NCBI GenBank assembly: GCA_024703855.1
Contig: CP087965.1
Span: 2,286,001-2,350,000, forward strand
Direction: 5' to 3'
Source of the DNA: Polaromonas sp. P2-4
GTDB taxonomy: Bacteria; Pseudomonadota; Gammaproteobacteria; Burkholderiales; Burkholderiaceae_C
DNA length: 64,000 nt
The notes beneath the pieces were generated by a model. That model was not told the DNA's origin. It saw nothing but the letters and a program-made list of their open reading frames with translations, and ran no database searches. Of this stretch, positions 37,348 through 48,615 are shown in pieces. Numbering within the stretch: position 1 is the stretch's first letter; every line of letters starts with the position of its first letter. The translations under genes were made by a program, and so were the position numbers.

Positions 37348-38401
37348 ATGGCAGGGTTTCCCCGCAATCCACGACCCACGATTTCGGATGTGGCTAAGCT
37401 CGCCGGGGTCAGTGTCGCCACTGTCGACAGAGTCTTGAACGGACGCGCGCCGGTACGTTCTGATACCGCAACGCGTATACAGGCTGCTGCGGAGTCACTT
37501 GGTTTTCATGCCGCAGGTGTATTGCGTGAGCGCGTCAAAGGCGTGCAGCCGCGCTGCACGCTCGGCTTTATCTTGCAAGAGCCTCAGTCCCACTTCTACA
37601 GAGCGGTAGGTCGTGCGCTGGAGGAGGCCACGGAGGCCGAAACGAGTATCCGTGGGCAAGCGCGTGTTCTGTACATGGATGACATCTCCCCTGAAGCCGT
37701 GTCAGAGAAGATACGTGAATTCGGAGAGCATGTGGACGCGCTGGCCGTGGTGGCGGGTGACCACCCATTGGTCGCTGCGGGTGTCGAATACCTTGCAGCC
37801 AAACACATTCCGGTGTTCACCTTGATTACGGACTTGAATACGTCGCTGCGAGCAGGCTATGTGGGTCTGGACAACCGCCGCAAAGGGCGAATCGCTGCAT
37901 GGTACATATCGCAATTGGCACGCGAACCCGGTCCCATAGCCATCTTCGTTGGCAGCCATCGCATTCAATGCCAGGAGCTTTGCGAGATGAGCTTCCGCTC
38001 CTATATCCGGGAGTTGGCTCCGCAATTTGAGGTTTTGGAACCTATTGTCACTATGGAAAGTGACCAAGTTGCAATGGAGGGAATGCGCGACATCTTGAGG
38101 CGCCATTCCGGTCTGGCTGGCTTCTACGTTGTGGGCAGTGGTGTCGAGGGCGTTCTGCGTTCTCTGGATGCTGAAGGCAGCAGCGGAGAATTCCCTCCAA
38201 TCATCGGTGTCGGGCATGAACAAACGCCCTGCGACGCGCCAAGGGCTTTTGGCGAAACAGCTTCATGCCGTTTTGTCACACCCTGTAGATCTACTCGCAA
38301 AGCGCCTGATTAGCTCGATGGCGGCGCGCATTACCCAGGGGCCGCAAAGCATGCAGCAGATCATTGTTCCGTTGACTATTCAAAACCCCGAGAGCGTCTA
38401 A
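37348..38401 (+). CDS. LacI-family transcriptional regulator 1 (frameshifted near 3' end)
   Basis: Restored length is about 350 residues. The HTH reads TISDVAKLAGVSVATVDRVL followed by the hinge LGFHAAGVL. The effector domain is ribose-binding-protein-like. The break is near 38225; beyond it the frame reads ATRQGLLAKQLHAVLSHPVD. Divergent from ABC importer 1 across 154 bases that contain a short palindrome GTTGCAAC (37229-37236), so it probably controls that operon. Confidence 0.85.
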
Positions 38402-38492
38402 TTTTCCAAGGCTTGATAGCTGAAATCCGATTTGGACTGCACTTGGTCGTCAAGAGTCATTCGCAGTCGCAACTCCTATGACGATTGAAATG

Positions 38493-38527
38493 AAAACGCC
38501 GGGAAGCAACATGGCTTACCGGCGTTT
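38493..38527 (-). terminator. Bidirectional hairpin between LacI 1 and iolB
   Basis: AAAACGCCGG and CCGGCGTTT pair, with an inner AAGC/GCTT stem. Flanking A and T runs allow termination of both convergent genes, the iol operon from the right and lacI 1 from the left. Confidence 0.7.
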
Positions 38528-38551
38528 GAAGTCTGGAGGCGGAGAACGGAA

Positions 38552-39362
38552 TCAGCCCGGCGCCAGCATCCACTCATGCGCCGGATCGTTCTTGAAGACC
38601 CAGAAGCGGTTCGGGCCGGCCATCACGTTCAGGTAATACAGGTCATAGCCATGCGGCGCCACCACCGGGTGGTAGCCGCGCGGCACCATCACCACGTCGT
38701 GGTTTTCCACGGCACAGGCTTCGTCCAGGCTGCGGTCGTCGGTATAGAGCGCTGGAACGCAAAACCCTGGGGCGGGTTGAGCCGGTGGTAGTAGGTTTCT
38801 TCCAGCAAGGTTTCCACTGGCGGCTGTTCCACATCATGTTTGTGCGGTGGGTAGCTCGACGAGTGGCTGGCCGGCGTCATGACCTCAACCACCAGCAGGT
38901 GGGCGGCGGTGGGATCGTCGTGCGGCAGGATGTCGCAGACGTAGCGGGTGTTCGTGCCCTTGCCCGCGCACGCTGCGGCGCATGGTGGCGGGGTCGATCA
39001 CGCGCACCTGGCGCTCCTCGAGTGTCGCCGGGCGCTGTGCACAGCGCCACTTCGGCGTCGCGCTCGGCGCGGATGGAAACGGATTTACCGGATGGCACAT
39101 ACACCGCCGCCGGAGATACCTCGTCAAACACACTGTTGCGCGTGCCCAAATGGGAAAAAGTCTGCCCGTCCACGCGGACCTCGACGGTGCCGGTCAGGAC
39201 CACCAGGCACAGTTCGCGGCTGCCGGTTTGGAGGGACTCCGCGTCCCCCTTGGCCAGGCGCAGGGCGCGAAAACCTACATGAGTCCAGCCCCCGCGCTCG
39301 GGCGTGACATTGACGATTTCGCGCCCGGCAGGGGCTGCCTTGGCAAGAAGAGGGCTGACCAT
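38552..39362 (-). CDS. iolB: 5-deoxy-glucuronate isomerase IolB (several frameshifts)
   Basis: Restored length is about 270 residues, the normal size. Pieces in successive frames read EIVNVTPERGGWTHVGFRAL, VEVRVDGQTFSHLGTRNSVF, VMTPASHSSSYPPHKHDVEQ with the cupin metal histidines, ETYYHRLNPPQGFAFQ, and the tail HEWMLAPG ending in TGA at 38552. Breaks lie near 39040, 38960 and 38750. It isomerises 5-deoxy-glucuronate to 2-deoxy-5-keto-gluconate. Last gene of the iolC-D-E-B operon. Confidence 0.9.
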
Positions 39363-39372
39363 GGCGGGCTCC

Positions 39373-40297
39373 TTAGTTCAGACTGTCAACCAGGCCGCGA
39401 AGGGTGTCGTAACCCTTTTGGCGTACTCATAGCTCGGGGCGACGGCAGGGTCTTGCTCGGCCTCCACCACCAGCCAACCTTCATAGCCGGCATTTTTGAG
39501 GGTGGACAGCACGGCATCGTAGTCCAGTGCGCCATCCCCCGGCACGGTGAAGGTGCCGTTGATGACCCCGTTCAAAAAGCTCCAGCTGTCGTTGCGCGCC
39601 TGCGCGATCACCTGGGCCCGCACATCTTTGCAATGCACATGCACCACGCGCTTGACGTGCTTGTTGAGCAGCGTCACCGGATCGGCCGCGCCACCAAAAA
39701 AGCGTGGCCGGTGTCAAACAGCAGGAACACTTTGGCTGGATCGGTCAGTTCCATCAGCTTGTCGACGTCGGCCGGTGACTCGACATAGGCGCCCATGTGG
39801 TGGTGGTAGGCCAGCTTGATGCCGTAGCTTGTGAGCAGGTGCTCGCCGAAGGCATTGAGGCGCTCGGCATAGGCCTGCCACAGCGCTTCACTGGCGAAGC
39901 GCGGGCGCCTGGACACGGGGGTGTCGATCTGGCCCTGAACGGTACCAGCGCATTCGCCATAAACCACGACCTTGACGCCGTTGAATTGCAGCTTGCGCAT
40001 GTGCGCCACGCAGCGTTCGACCTCGGCCGCGACGGCTTGTTCATTGTTCTGGCCGGGCGCCAGTTCGGCCAGAAAGCCGGAGTACCAGCCCGACACGCAG
40101 GCTAGGCCGAATTCATCGAGCTTGGCTTTCAGGCCCGGGCCATCCTTGGGAAACTTGTTACCCAGCTCGAAGCCTTCATAACCGATCTCCTTGCCCTCGG
40201 CGAGGGCTGTTTCCAGCAGGGTTTCGCCGCCCAGCGAGGGCAGGTCGTCGTTCATCCAGGACAGGGGATTGATGCCGATGCGTACGTTCCAGGTCAT
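39373..40297 (-). CDS. iolE: myo-Inosose-2 dehydratase IolE (frameshifted)
   Basis: Restored length is about 308 residues. The N-terminus VRIGINPLSWMNDDLPSLGG and GYEGFELGNKFPK is diagnostic of IolE. Metal-site positions include AYHHHMGAYVE and LLFDTGHAFFGG (restored). Breaks are at the T6 run near 39695-39700 and an A run near 39417, after which the frame ends GLVDSLN at a TAA at 39373. It dehydrates 2-keto-myo-inositol to the diketone hydrolysed by IolD. Confidence 0.93.
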
Positions 40298-40334
40298 GAT
40301 GGATTTTCTTTCGTGGACAGGTTGAATCAAGGAG

Positions 40335-42202
40335 TTAAACACGTTGTTCTTGTTTGGCGGCCAGGTAGCGCTGGCGCGCCGCGTGGACCTCGGTGCGTTC
40401 CGAGACTTCGGGGATCGCCACCTCCCACCAGCAGCCCCCTCTTCGGTGATGCGGCTGTGCGTGGTGTCTATCACCAGCACGCAGCTATGGGTGGCGGCGC
40501 GGGCCCGCGCCATGGCGCTCTTGAGTTCGGCCACGTCCTTCACGTGCACCGCCTCGGCGCCCATGCTGCGCGCGTGCATGGCGAAGTCAATGGTGGAGCG
40601 CTTGCCGCCTTCGGGCACGCAGTCGTCGAGCATGTTGTTGAAGCTGGGACTTCCGGACTTGAGCTGCAGGCGCTCGATGCAGCCATAGCCCCGGTTGTCC
40701 AGCACCACGATGATGAGCTTCTGGCCCAGCAGCACCGAAGTCGCCAGCTCCGAGTTCATCATCATGTAGGAGCCATCGCCCACCATGACGATGACTTCCT
40801 GATCCGGGCGCGCCAGCTTCACGCCCAGGCCGCCGGCGATCTCGTAGCCCATGCACGAGTAACCGTAGTCCATGTGGTAATTGCCCGGCAGGCTGGCGCG
40901 CCAGAGTTTGTGCAGCTCGGCCGGCAGGGTGCCGGCAGCGCACACCACCACGTCGCGCCGGCCGCTGTCACCGCCCGCGTCATTGAGCGAATCGCGCACC
41001 GCGCCGATGACTTCGGCGTCATACGGCAACACGTCTTTGGGCACGGCGGTGGTGAGTTCAGTGACCCGCGCCACCCAGCCGGCTGCCTGCGTCCTGGCGC
41101 GCGCCGTCCAGTTGGCGTCGGCCTGCCAGTCGTCCAGCGCGCCGCTGAGCTGCTCCAGCCCGACGCGGGCATCGGCCACCAGGGCGGCGCCGCGCCACTT
41201 GGTGGCATCGAAACTCTGCACGTTCAGGCTCAGCAGTTTCGCCCGGGCGAACAGGGCGTGCGAGCCGGTGGTGAAGTCCTGCAGGCGCGTGCCCACGGCC
41301 AGCACCAGGTCGGCCTCGCGCGCCAGCGCATTGGCGGCCGGGCCGCCGTCCACGCCGATGCCGCCCAGGTTCAGCGGGTGGTCCCAGGGCAGGCTGCTCT
41401 TGCCACCGTGCGATTCGACCACCGGCACGCCATGGGCCTCGGCAAAGGCGCGCAGCAGCGTCGCAGGCCTGGCTGTAAAGCACGCCACCGCCGACCACGA
41501 TCAGGGGCTGTTTGGCGGTCTTGAGCAGCGCGCAAGCAGCGGCCAGCTCGCGCGGATCCGGCGGCGGGCGGCGAAAGCGGATCACGTCGGGCTGCAAAAG
41601 TCCTCGGGGCAGTCGAACACATGGGTCTGCACGTCTTGCGGCAGCGCCAGGCAGACCGGGCCGCAGGCGGCCGGGTCGGTCATGACGGACACCGCGCGCG
41701 GCAGGGCCGTCAATATCTGCTCGGCGCGCGTGATGCGGTCGAAGTAGCGCGTCACCGGGCGAAAGGCATCGCTGGCGCTGACGTCGCCGTGCTGGAAACT
41801 CTCGATCTGCTGCAGCACCGGATCGGGCGCGCGCGAGGCAAAGGTGTCACCGGGCAGCAGCAGCACCGGCAGCCGGTTCACATGCGCCATCGCCGCCGCC
41901 GTCACCATGTTGGTGGCGCCGGGGCCTATGCTGCTGCTGACGGCCATGATGCGCTGGCGCAACTGCGCCTTGCCGTAGGCAATGGCCGCCAGCGCCATGC
42001 CCTGTTCGTTGTGCGCGCGGTAAGTCGGCAGCGCGCCCCGGCTGGCCCACAGCGCCTCGCCCAGGCCGGCCACGTTGCCGTGGCCGAAGATGCTGAAGAC
42101 GCCGGCGCAGTAGGGCTGGATGCTGCCGTCGTTCATTTCAACCCGCAAGGCGGCCAGGTGGCGCACCAGCGCCTGGGTCATGGTGAGTTGTTGCGTTGTC
42201 AT
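40335..42202 (-). CDS. iolD: 3D-(3,5/4)-trihydroxycyclohexane-1,2-dione hydrolase IolD (several frameshifts)
   Basis: Restored length is about 622 residues. Thiamine-diphosphate enzyme: N-terminal domain with PTYRAHNEQGMALAAIAYGK (catalytic Glu region), middle domain PLIVVGGGVLYSQ, and C-terminal ThDP/Mg motif VMVGDGSYMMMNSELATSVL with DNRGYGCIERLQ. Breaks lie near 41595, 41480 and 40440; restored tail is RYLAAKQEQRV. It opens the inositol ring. Its start overlaps the iolC stop (ATGA). Confidence 0.93.
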
Positions 42203-44140
42203 GCGGCATGGCTCCGGTTGCGCCAGGCCTCGACCAGGCGGGCAAAGTTATGGGCGACCTCCGTCACGAAGGCCGCATCGTCGATCTCGTTTTCAAGCCA
42301 GCGCAAGGAAGCGTCAGCCCACAGCGTGCGTCCGACCATGAAGCCCTTGACGATCGGGTTGGTGGCCAGCATAAAACTGTCGGCCAGCACTTGCAAGGGC
42401 TGGTTCAGCCCCAGGATGACCGCACCGCGGCAATGCGGGTCGCGCTCGGCCACCAGCGCCGCCAGCGCCGACCAGCCTGGCACCTGCATCGGCGCGAGCT
42501 TCCACCACTCGGGCTTGATACCCAGGTTGTAGAAACGCTTGACGGCGCGCAGCACGGCGGCGTCTTCGCTGCCGGGGGGGCGTCATGGCGCGCGGGCAGA
42601 TGATTTCCAGCAGCAGCTCATTGCCGCTTTCGCGCGTGGCTTCCCACAGTTCCAGTACTTTTTGCTCCTGCTCCAGGCGCAGGGCATCGGCATCGTCCGG
42701 GTGGTAGTGCACCAGGCACTTCACCACCTGCTCGGTCGGCCAGTGAATCAGCGCACTGCCAACCGAGCGAGTGCCATCGAAGCGCAGCGGGCGCGAGCCG
42801 GGCAGCTCGACCGGGCGGCCGACCCACCAGCCGCGCCCGGTGGCACTGGCCAGCGCGTCGCGCCCGTAGTCGCCGCCGTCGATCAGCACACCGGTGTGGC
42901 CCTGCAGCTGGTGGCTGCGCTCGACTTGCTCGGCGGCCTGCACCAGCAGTTTCTTGAGCGCCGGGATGCGCGCCTCATCTGCACCGGCTTCACGCGCCAG
43001 GTCAAAGAACTGGCTGCGGTGGTCAAAGGCCATGACACACAGCTCGTTCCAGTCGGGGCGGGCCGCCGTGACGCGGTGCAGATGCGCCAGTTGCTGGTCG
43101 GCATCGACCTGGGGATTGCGGCTGCCGCCAAACCAGTGATCGAGTTCGGCCGGTGTCGGCATGGCGGCCGAGCAGGCGTGGCGCGACACCACGATGGCGC
43201 CGCAGGCATTGGCGACCCGGGTCGATTGCGCCCAGTCCTTGCCTTGCAGCAAACTGGCCATCAGGCCCGACAAAAAGGCGTCGCCGGCGCCCAGCACATT
43301 GAGCACCTCCACGCGTTCACCGCGGAACGTGGGCGCGTCATCGATGTCCTTGGGTATGGCGCCTTCGATCACGCTGCAACCCAGGGCGCCGCGCTTGACC
43401 ACCAAACTGGCCTTGCTGACAGCGCGGACCGCGCGCAGGCTGGCCATCAGGTCGCCGGCCACGCCACCGGCGATGAAAAACTCTTCTTCGGTACCGACCA
43501 GCAGGTCGAACGCGGGCAGCATCTCCTGTAGCTGTTCGGTCACGTGGGCGTCCGCCACGTAGCGGTTTTCGCCGGCGCCGCGCGAGGTCAGCCCCCACAG
43601 CACCGGCCGGTAGTCAATGTCCAGCACACGGACAACTCCATGCTGTTTCGCATACGTCAGCGCCGCCTGCGAGGCCCGGCGCGTGCCCGGTGTGGACAGG
43701 TGTGTGCCGGTAATGGCCAGCGCCCGGCACTGCGCAATGAATTGCTCGTCAATCTGGTCGGCCTCCACCGCCATGTCGGCGCAGTTTTCACGCACGAACA
43801 GCAGGGGAAAGGTGTCGCGGTCCTTCAGGCCGAGCAGCACCAACGCCGTGAGGCGCTCGGGATCCACCTGCACCTGGCTGGTGTCGCAACCTTCCTGCTG
43901 CAGCGTTTCCGTCAGGAATCGCCCCATCTGCTCGTTGCCGACGCGGGAGATCATGGCGCTCTTGAGGCCGAGACGCGCCACGCCAAAAGCGAGGTTGGCC
44001 GAACTGCCCCCCAGATACATGGCCATGCTGCGCGCGTCTTCGAGGCGGCTGCCGAACTGTTGGGCGTACAGGTCCACGGCCAGTCGGCCCAGGCAGGCCA
44101 GGTCGTGCGTGCGACCGTCAGGAAATTGAATTTGTGTCAT
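42199..44140 (-). CDS. iolC: 5-Dehydro-2-deoxygluconokinase fused to DUF2090 aldolase-like domain (frameshifted)
   Basis: Restored length is about 647 residues. The PfkB kinase half has YLGGSSANLAFGVARLG and the ATP/catalytic motif NVLGAGDAFLSGLM. From about residue 335 a DUF2090 domain follows (VMAFDHRSQFFDLAREAG, VKCLVHYHPDD) and after a break near 42575 ends IKPEWWKLAPMQVPGW and NPIVKGFMVGRTLWAD. The second domain is a TIM barrel related to LacD-type aldolases and likely performs the next step (IolJ-like cleavage), so one protein phosphorylates and cleaves the intermediate. First gene of the operon. Confidence 0.93.
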
Positions 44141-44260
44141 CGGTATAGGGCTCTGCGTTGTTGAGTCGGCCAGGCTGGCACGAAACGGGTCTGTGGGGCG
44201 CCGCCGCAGGTGTGCAGGAAGCGCACCTTCGACGATGTGGAAGCGAGTCTAGAGGTTTAA

Positions 44261-44306
44261 GAAAATTATTTCTCTTAGTGTAAACACTTAGAAATTATTT
44301 TTCTAA
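44261..44306. promoter_or_regulatory. Cluster of palindromes between iolC and ABC importer 2
   Basis: Three overlapping dyads occur in this AT-rich gap: GAAAATTATTTC (44261-44272), an AGTGT/ACACT pair (44276-44287) with flanks extending it to 44273-44292, and TTAGAAA/TTTCTAA (44288-44306). The first is one base from the GAAATNNATTTC core seen on both sides of the RpiR gene. The position fits operators for both the iolCDEB operon and the divergent importer. Confidence 0.5.
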
Positions 44307-44409
44307 TTTATCTATAGTTCATCCTGCCAACCGTAGAGCCGTCACGATTCCGTCGAAGCCGAGGCGAGGGATCGGTTCAGGCAACAACCTCAATCCATTG
44401 GAGACATTC

Positions 44410-45339
44410 ATGAAGAAACTTCTCGTTGCAACCGCCATTTCCACCACCCTGCTGGCACCGGTGGCCGCGCACGCCCAGAAGGTCGGCCTGGCCATGGCCG
44501 AGTTAGATACCTTTCTGACCACTCTCAAGAATGGCACGCTGGACGCAGCGAAGAAGGCGGGTGCCACCGTCCAAGTCGAAGACGCTCAAGCCGACGTGGG
44601 CAAGCAGTTGAGCCAGATCCAGAACTTCATTGCCCAGAAGGTGGACGCCATCATCGTCAACCCGGTGGACACCGACGTGACGCCCAAGATCACCAAGATG
44701 GTGACCGACGCGAAGATCCCGCTGGTCTATGTCAACCGCAAACCGGTGGACCTCGCCAAACTGCCCGCTGGCGTAGCCTTCGTGGCATCCGACGAAAAGG
44801 TCTCCGGCACGTTGCAGACGCAGCAGGTCTGCAAGCTGCTCAAGGGCAAGGGTGACGTGCTCGTGCTGATGGGTGACCTCTCGAACGAAGCTGCGCGCAC
44901 CCGCACGCAGGACATCGAGGACGTGGTCAAGACCAAGGAGTGCTCCGGCCTCAAGATCGTCGACAAACGCGAGGGCAAGTGGAGCCGTACCAACGGTCAG
45001 GACATCACCACCAACTGGCTGTCCTCCGGCGTGAAGTTCGACGCCATCATCGCCAACAACGACGAGATGGCCTTGGGTGCGATCAACGCGCTGAAGGCCT
45101 CCAAAAAGTGGACGCCCAACAGCATCGTGGCTGGCATCGACGCCACGCCCGATGCCCTGGCTTCCATGAAGACCGGCGACCTGAAGGTCACCGTGTTCCA
45201 GAACGCCGCAGGTCAAGGCGCCGGCGCCATCGACGCGGCCCTCAAGCTGAGCAAAAAGCAGCCGGTGGACCGTTTCGTGAACGTGCCTTTCGAGCTGGTC
45301 ACGCCGGAGAATCTGAGCAAGTACAGCAGCAAGAACTGA
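44410..45339 (+). CDS. ABC transporter 2 sugar-binding protein (inositol receptor candidate)
   Basis: 309 residues from [11 protein letters not shown], intact. Signal peptide ends at VAAHAQK; the fold has [40 protein letters not shown], and [20 protein letters not shown]. It lacks close similarity to receptor 1, and its position divergent from iolC makes it the better candidate for the myo-inositol receptor (IbpA/IatA-like). Confidence 0.92.
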   Translation: MKKLLVATAISTTLLAPVAAHAQKVGLAMAELDTFLTTLKNGTLDAAKKAGATVQVEDAQADVGKQLSQIQNFIAQKVDAIIVNPVDTDVTPKITKMVTDAKIPLVYVNRKPVDLAKLPAGVAFVASDEKVSGTLQTQQVCKLLKGKGDVLVLMGDLSNEAARTRTQDIEDVVKTKECSGLKIVDKREGKWSRTNGQDITTNWLSSGVKFDAIIANNDEMALGAINALKASKKWTPNSIVAGIDATPDALASMKTGDLKVTVFQNAAGQGAGAIDAALKLSKKQPVDRFVNVPFELVTPENLSKYSSKN

Positions 45340-45410
45340 GGGATCTTCGCCGCAGGACGGCCCGCCGGGGTCGCCCTGCTTCTCTCTTTCTGCGCCTGGA
45401 GATCATTCCC

Positions 45411-46952
45411 ATGTCAGACCCCACCACCCTGGTACGCCCCACAGCGGCCGGCCAGCCCTCCTCTTCCGCGCCGCTGCTCGAGATCCGGGGCATCCGCAAG
45501 GCCTTCCCCGGCGTGGTCGCCCTCGACAACGTCGGTTTCCAGCTCCGCGCCGGCACGGTGCACGCCCTGATGGGTGAAAACGGCGCGGGCAAATCCACGC
45601 TGATGAAGATCATTGCCGGTGTCTACACGCCGGACAAGGGCGAGATCCGCCTCAAGGGTCAGCCCGTCGCCCTCAAATCCCCCATCGATGCCCTGAGCCA
45701 GGGCATCGCCATGATCCACCAGGAACTCAACCTCATGCCGCACATGACGGTGGCCGAGAACGTGTGGATCACCCGCGAACCCAAGAACCGTTTCGGCTTC
45801 GTGGACCACGCCGAGCTCAAGCGCCGCACCGACGAACTGTTTGCGCGCCTGAACATCGATATCGACCCGCTGGTCGAGATCCAGACCCTGTCGGTCGCGA
45901 GCCGCCAGATGGTGGAAATCGCCAAGGCCGTGTCCTACAACTCGGACGTGCTCATCATGGACGAGCCCACCTCGGCCCTGACCGAGAAGGAAGTGGCGCA
46001 CCTGTTCGAGATCATCCGCACGCTGCGCGATCAGGGCAAAGGCATCATCTACATCACCCACAAGATGAACGAGCTGTTCGAGATCGCCGACGAGTTCTCG
46101 GTGTTCCACGACGGCCAGTACATCGCCACCTGCGCCTCCAGCGATGTGACCCACGACGACATCATCAAGATGATGGTGGGCCGCGAGATCACGCAGATGT
46201 TCCCCAAGGAGACCGTGCCCATTGGCGAGGTGGTGCTGTCGGTCAAGAACCTGTGCCTCAAGGGCGTGTTCGAGGACGTTTCCTTCGACATCCGCGCCGG
46301 CGAGATCCTGGGCCTGGCCGGCCTGGTCGGCTCGGGCCGCTCCAACGTGGCCGAGACGCTGTTCGGTGTGACACCGGCCACCAGCGGCAGCATCAGCATC
46401 GACGGCCAGCCCATCGTGATGGACACCCCGGCCAAAGCCATGGGGGCCCGCATGGCCTTCCTGACCGAAGACCGCAAGGACACAGGCTGTTTTCTCTGCC
46501 TGGACATCCAGGAAAACATCGACGTAGCGGTGCTCAACCAGCGCTACGTCAACAAGGCCGGCTTTGTGGAAAGCGCCCAGCTGGCCAAGGACAGCATCGA
46601 GATGGCGCGCCGACTGCGCGTGAAGACGCCGAGCATGAACGAGGTGATCCAGAACCTCTCGGGCGGCAACCAGCAGAAGGTGTTGGTGGGGCGCTGGCTG
46701 CTGACCAATCCCAAGATCCTGATCCTCGACGAACCCACGCGCGGCATTGATGTCGGCGCCAAGGCCGAAATCCACAAACTGGTGAGCGAACTCGCCGGCC
46801 AGGGCGTGGCCATCCTGATGATCTCTTCCGAAATGCCCGAGGTGCTGGGCATGAGCGACCGCGTCGCGGTCATGCACCAGGGCCGCATCACCGGCATCCT
46901 CGACCGTTCCGAAGCCACCCAGGTCAGCGTGATGGACCTGGCCGCCAAGTAA
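45411..46952 (+). CDS. ABC transporter 2 ATP-binding protein (two nucleotide domains)
   Basis: 513 residues, intact. Walker [13 protein letters not shown], signature region [17 protein letters not shown] and Walker [13 protein letters not shown] in the first domain; degenerate Walker [27 protein letters not shown] and [13 protein letters not shown] in the second. Energises import of the sugar bound by the receptor encoded 71 bases upstream. Confidence 0.95.
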   Translation: MSDPTTLVRPTAAGQPSSSAPLLEIRGIRKAFPGVVALDNVGFQLRAGTVHALMGENGAGKSTLMKIIAGVYTPDKGEIRLKGQPVALKSPIDALSQGIAMIHQELNLMPHMTVAENVWITREPKNRFGFVDHAELKRRTDELFARLNIDIDPLVEIQTLSVASRQMVEIAKAVSYNSDVLIMDEPTSALTEKEVAHLFEIIRTLRDQGKGIIYITHKMNELFEIADEFSVFHDGQYIATCASSDVTHDDIIKMMVGREITQMFPKETVPIGEVVLSVKNLCLKGVFEDVSFDIRAGEILGLAGLVGSGRSNVAETLFGVTPATSGSISIDGQPIVMDTPAKAMGARMAFLTEDRKDTGCFLCLDIQENIDVAVLNQRYVNKAGFVESAQLAKDSIEMARRLRVKTPSMNEVIQNLSGGNQQKVLVGRWLLTNPKILILDEPTRGIDVGAKAEIHKLVSELAGQGVAILMISSEMPEVLGMSDRVAVMHQGRITGILDRSEATQVSVMDLAAK

Positions 46953-46966
46953 ATCCCGGAGTCCCC

Positions 46967-47986
46967 ATGAACACCACCACCGCGAAGACCACCATGTCCA
47001 TCTCCGCCCCCTCCAGATTCAAGCTGCCGCAAGAGGCAAGCATCTTCCTCGTGCTGGCCGGCATCTGCTTGCTGTTCGAGGGGCTCGGCTGGATCATCAA
47101 CGACCAGAGCTTCCTGTTCAACCTCGACCGCCTGCAGATCATCATCCTGCAGATGTCGGTGGTGGGCATCATCGCCATCGGTGTCAACCTGGTCATCATC
47201 ACCAGCGGCATCGACTTGTCGTCCGGCTCGGTGGTGGCCGCATCGGCGGTGGTTGCGGCCAGTCTGGCGCAGGTGTCCGACTTTCCGCGTGCCATATTCC
47301 CCGCGCTGACCGACCTGCCCATCATCTGGCCGGTTCTGGCTGGTGCCTTCACGGGCCTGGTGATCGGCATGCTCAATGGCTCGCTGATTGCTTACACCAT
47401 GATTCCGCCCTTCATCGCCACACTGGGCACCATGGTCGCTGCGCGCGGGTTTGCCAAGTGGTTCACCGGCGGTATGCCGGTGTCGATGCTCACCGATGAC
47501 TTCGCCTGGATCGGTTCGGGCGCCAACCCGGTGATCATTTTTCTGGTCATCGCCGCGATTTTTCACGTGGTACTGCGCCACACCCGCTTTGGCAAGTTCA
47601 CCTACGCCATCGGCGCCAACCGCCAGGCTGCGATTGTGTCGGGCATCAACGTCCACCGCCACCTGATCTGGATCTACACCATCGCCGGCACGTTGGCCGG
47701 CATCGCAGGGACCGTGACCGCCGCACGGGCCATCTCTGGCCAGTCCAGCATGGGCGTGATGTACGAACTGGACGCGATTGCTGCGGTCGTGATCGGTGGC
47801 ACTTCGCTGGTGGGCGGCAAAGGCCGCATCACCGGCACCGTGATCGGTGTGCTGATCCTCGGCGTGATGACCTCGGGTTTCACCTTCATCCGCATCGACG
47901 CCTACTACCAGGAGATGGTCAAGGGCGCGATCATCGTCGCCGCCGTGGTGGCCGACCAGTACCGCAACCGCAAGCGCCGCGCCTGA
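46967..47986 (+). CDS. ABC transporter 2 permease
   Basis: 339 residues, intact. About ten hydrophobic helices with NLVIITSGIDLSSGSVVAAS, LNGSLIAYTMIPPFIATLGT and AVVIGGTSLVGGKGRITGT, the RbsC-type pattern. The ATG is 14 bases after the ATPase stop. Last gene of importer 2; a strong terminator follows. Confidence 0.94.
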   Translation: MNTTTAKTTMSISAPSRFKLPQEASIFLVLAGICLLFEGLGWIINDQSFLFNLDRLQIIILQMSVVGIIAIGVNLVIITSGIDLSSGSVVAASAVVAASLAQVSDFPRAIFPALTDLPIIWPVLAGAFTGLVIGMLNGSLIAYTMIPPFIATLGTMVAARGFAKWFTGGMPVSMLTDDFAWIGSGANPVIIFLVIAAIFHVVLRHTRFGKFTYAIGANRQAAIVSGINVHRHLIWIYTIAGTLAGIAGTVTAARAISGQSSMGVMYELDAIAAVVIGGTSLVGGKGRITGTVIGVLILGVMTSGFTFIRIDAYYQEMVKGAIIVAAVVADQYRNRKRRA

Positions 47987-48015
47987 GTTTCATCGGTTGT
48001 CTTCAAGTACGTTTT

Positions 48016-48040
48016 GAGCCACCTTCGGGTGGCTCTTTTT
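48016..48040 (+). terminator. Terminator of ABC importer 2 operon
   Basis: GAGCCACC and GGTGGCTC pair around TTCG and are followed by TTTTT, 30 bases after the permease stop. A textbook intrinsic terminator with a stable tetraloop. Confidence 0.9.
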
Positions 48041-48540
48041 CGAATGGTTCTGGTTGCGCCGACGCAGAGAGAAAAGACGGCTGTGCCGTTAGAGCGTGTC
48101 TGCCGTCTCACTGGGGGGGAGTGTTGGTCGGCTATCGGACAGTTGATGACCCACACCAAGGGCAAGAGCTGCACCCCATGCAAGGGGTATCGCACGGGCA
48201 GCGCCGCGCCCCAGGGAGACAGCAAACACTTTCTCCGACAGGTTGACCTCGTGGAAGCAACGCGCAGTCCGAGAAGTGGTCTTTTTGGGGGGCATGAACA
48301 TTGGCCACCGCACCAGCTACGGCCTCCCGTATCCGCTGCGCTCAGGGGGCAAAGCATGTGCTGCAACCGTGACGACCACGTGCATCTGTGCAGCCGGTAC
48401 CCATGGGCGGCAGTCGGTGCAGGGTGCATGACAAAACCAGGCCTGCACCAATAGCGGTCGGGTCATCGCGAACAACGAGCTCCGTCGAAGTGGGTACCGA
48501 AAGCCAACCGGTGTTGCGTGTGGCCGGGCGCTGATCTGCA
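48041..48540. other. 500-base stretch without a recognisable gene
   Basis: Open frames exist on both strands but are short and rich in Cys, Arg and Pro, with no ribosome site or family motif I recognise. Nothing resembles a tRNA or transposase. It may be decayed DNA left between the importer operon and the iolI-iolG-iolH operon. Confidence 0.5.
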
Positions 48541-48583
48541 AAAAAATGCACGGACACCCACTGTGGGTTCGTCCGTGCATTTG
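48541..48583 (-). terminator. Terminator of the iolH-iolG-iolI operon
   Basis: ATGCACGGAC and GTCCGTGCAT form a 10-bp stem with an inner ACCCAC/GTGGGT pairing. Read leftward a run of seven T residues follows, 33 bases after the iolI-like stop. Confidence 0.85.
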
Positions 48584-48615
48584 CGCCTCTTCAGGCGCAT
48601 GCGGGGATAGCTGCG

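Noticed and set aside
48014..48454. 146-codon + strand open frame after importer 2
   Set aside because: It begins inside the terminator hairpin and has a Cys/Arg/Pro-rich composition unlike real proteins here; no homology recognised.
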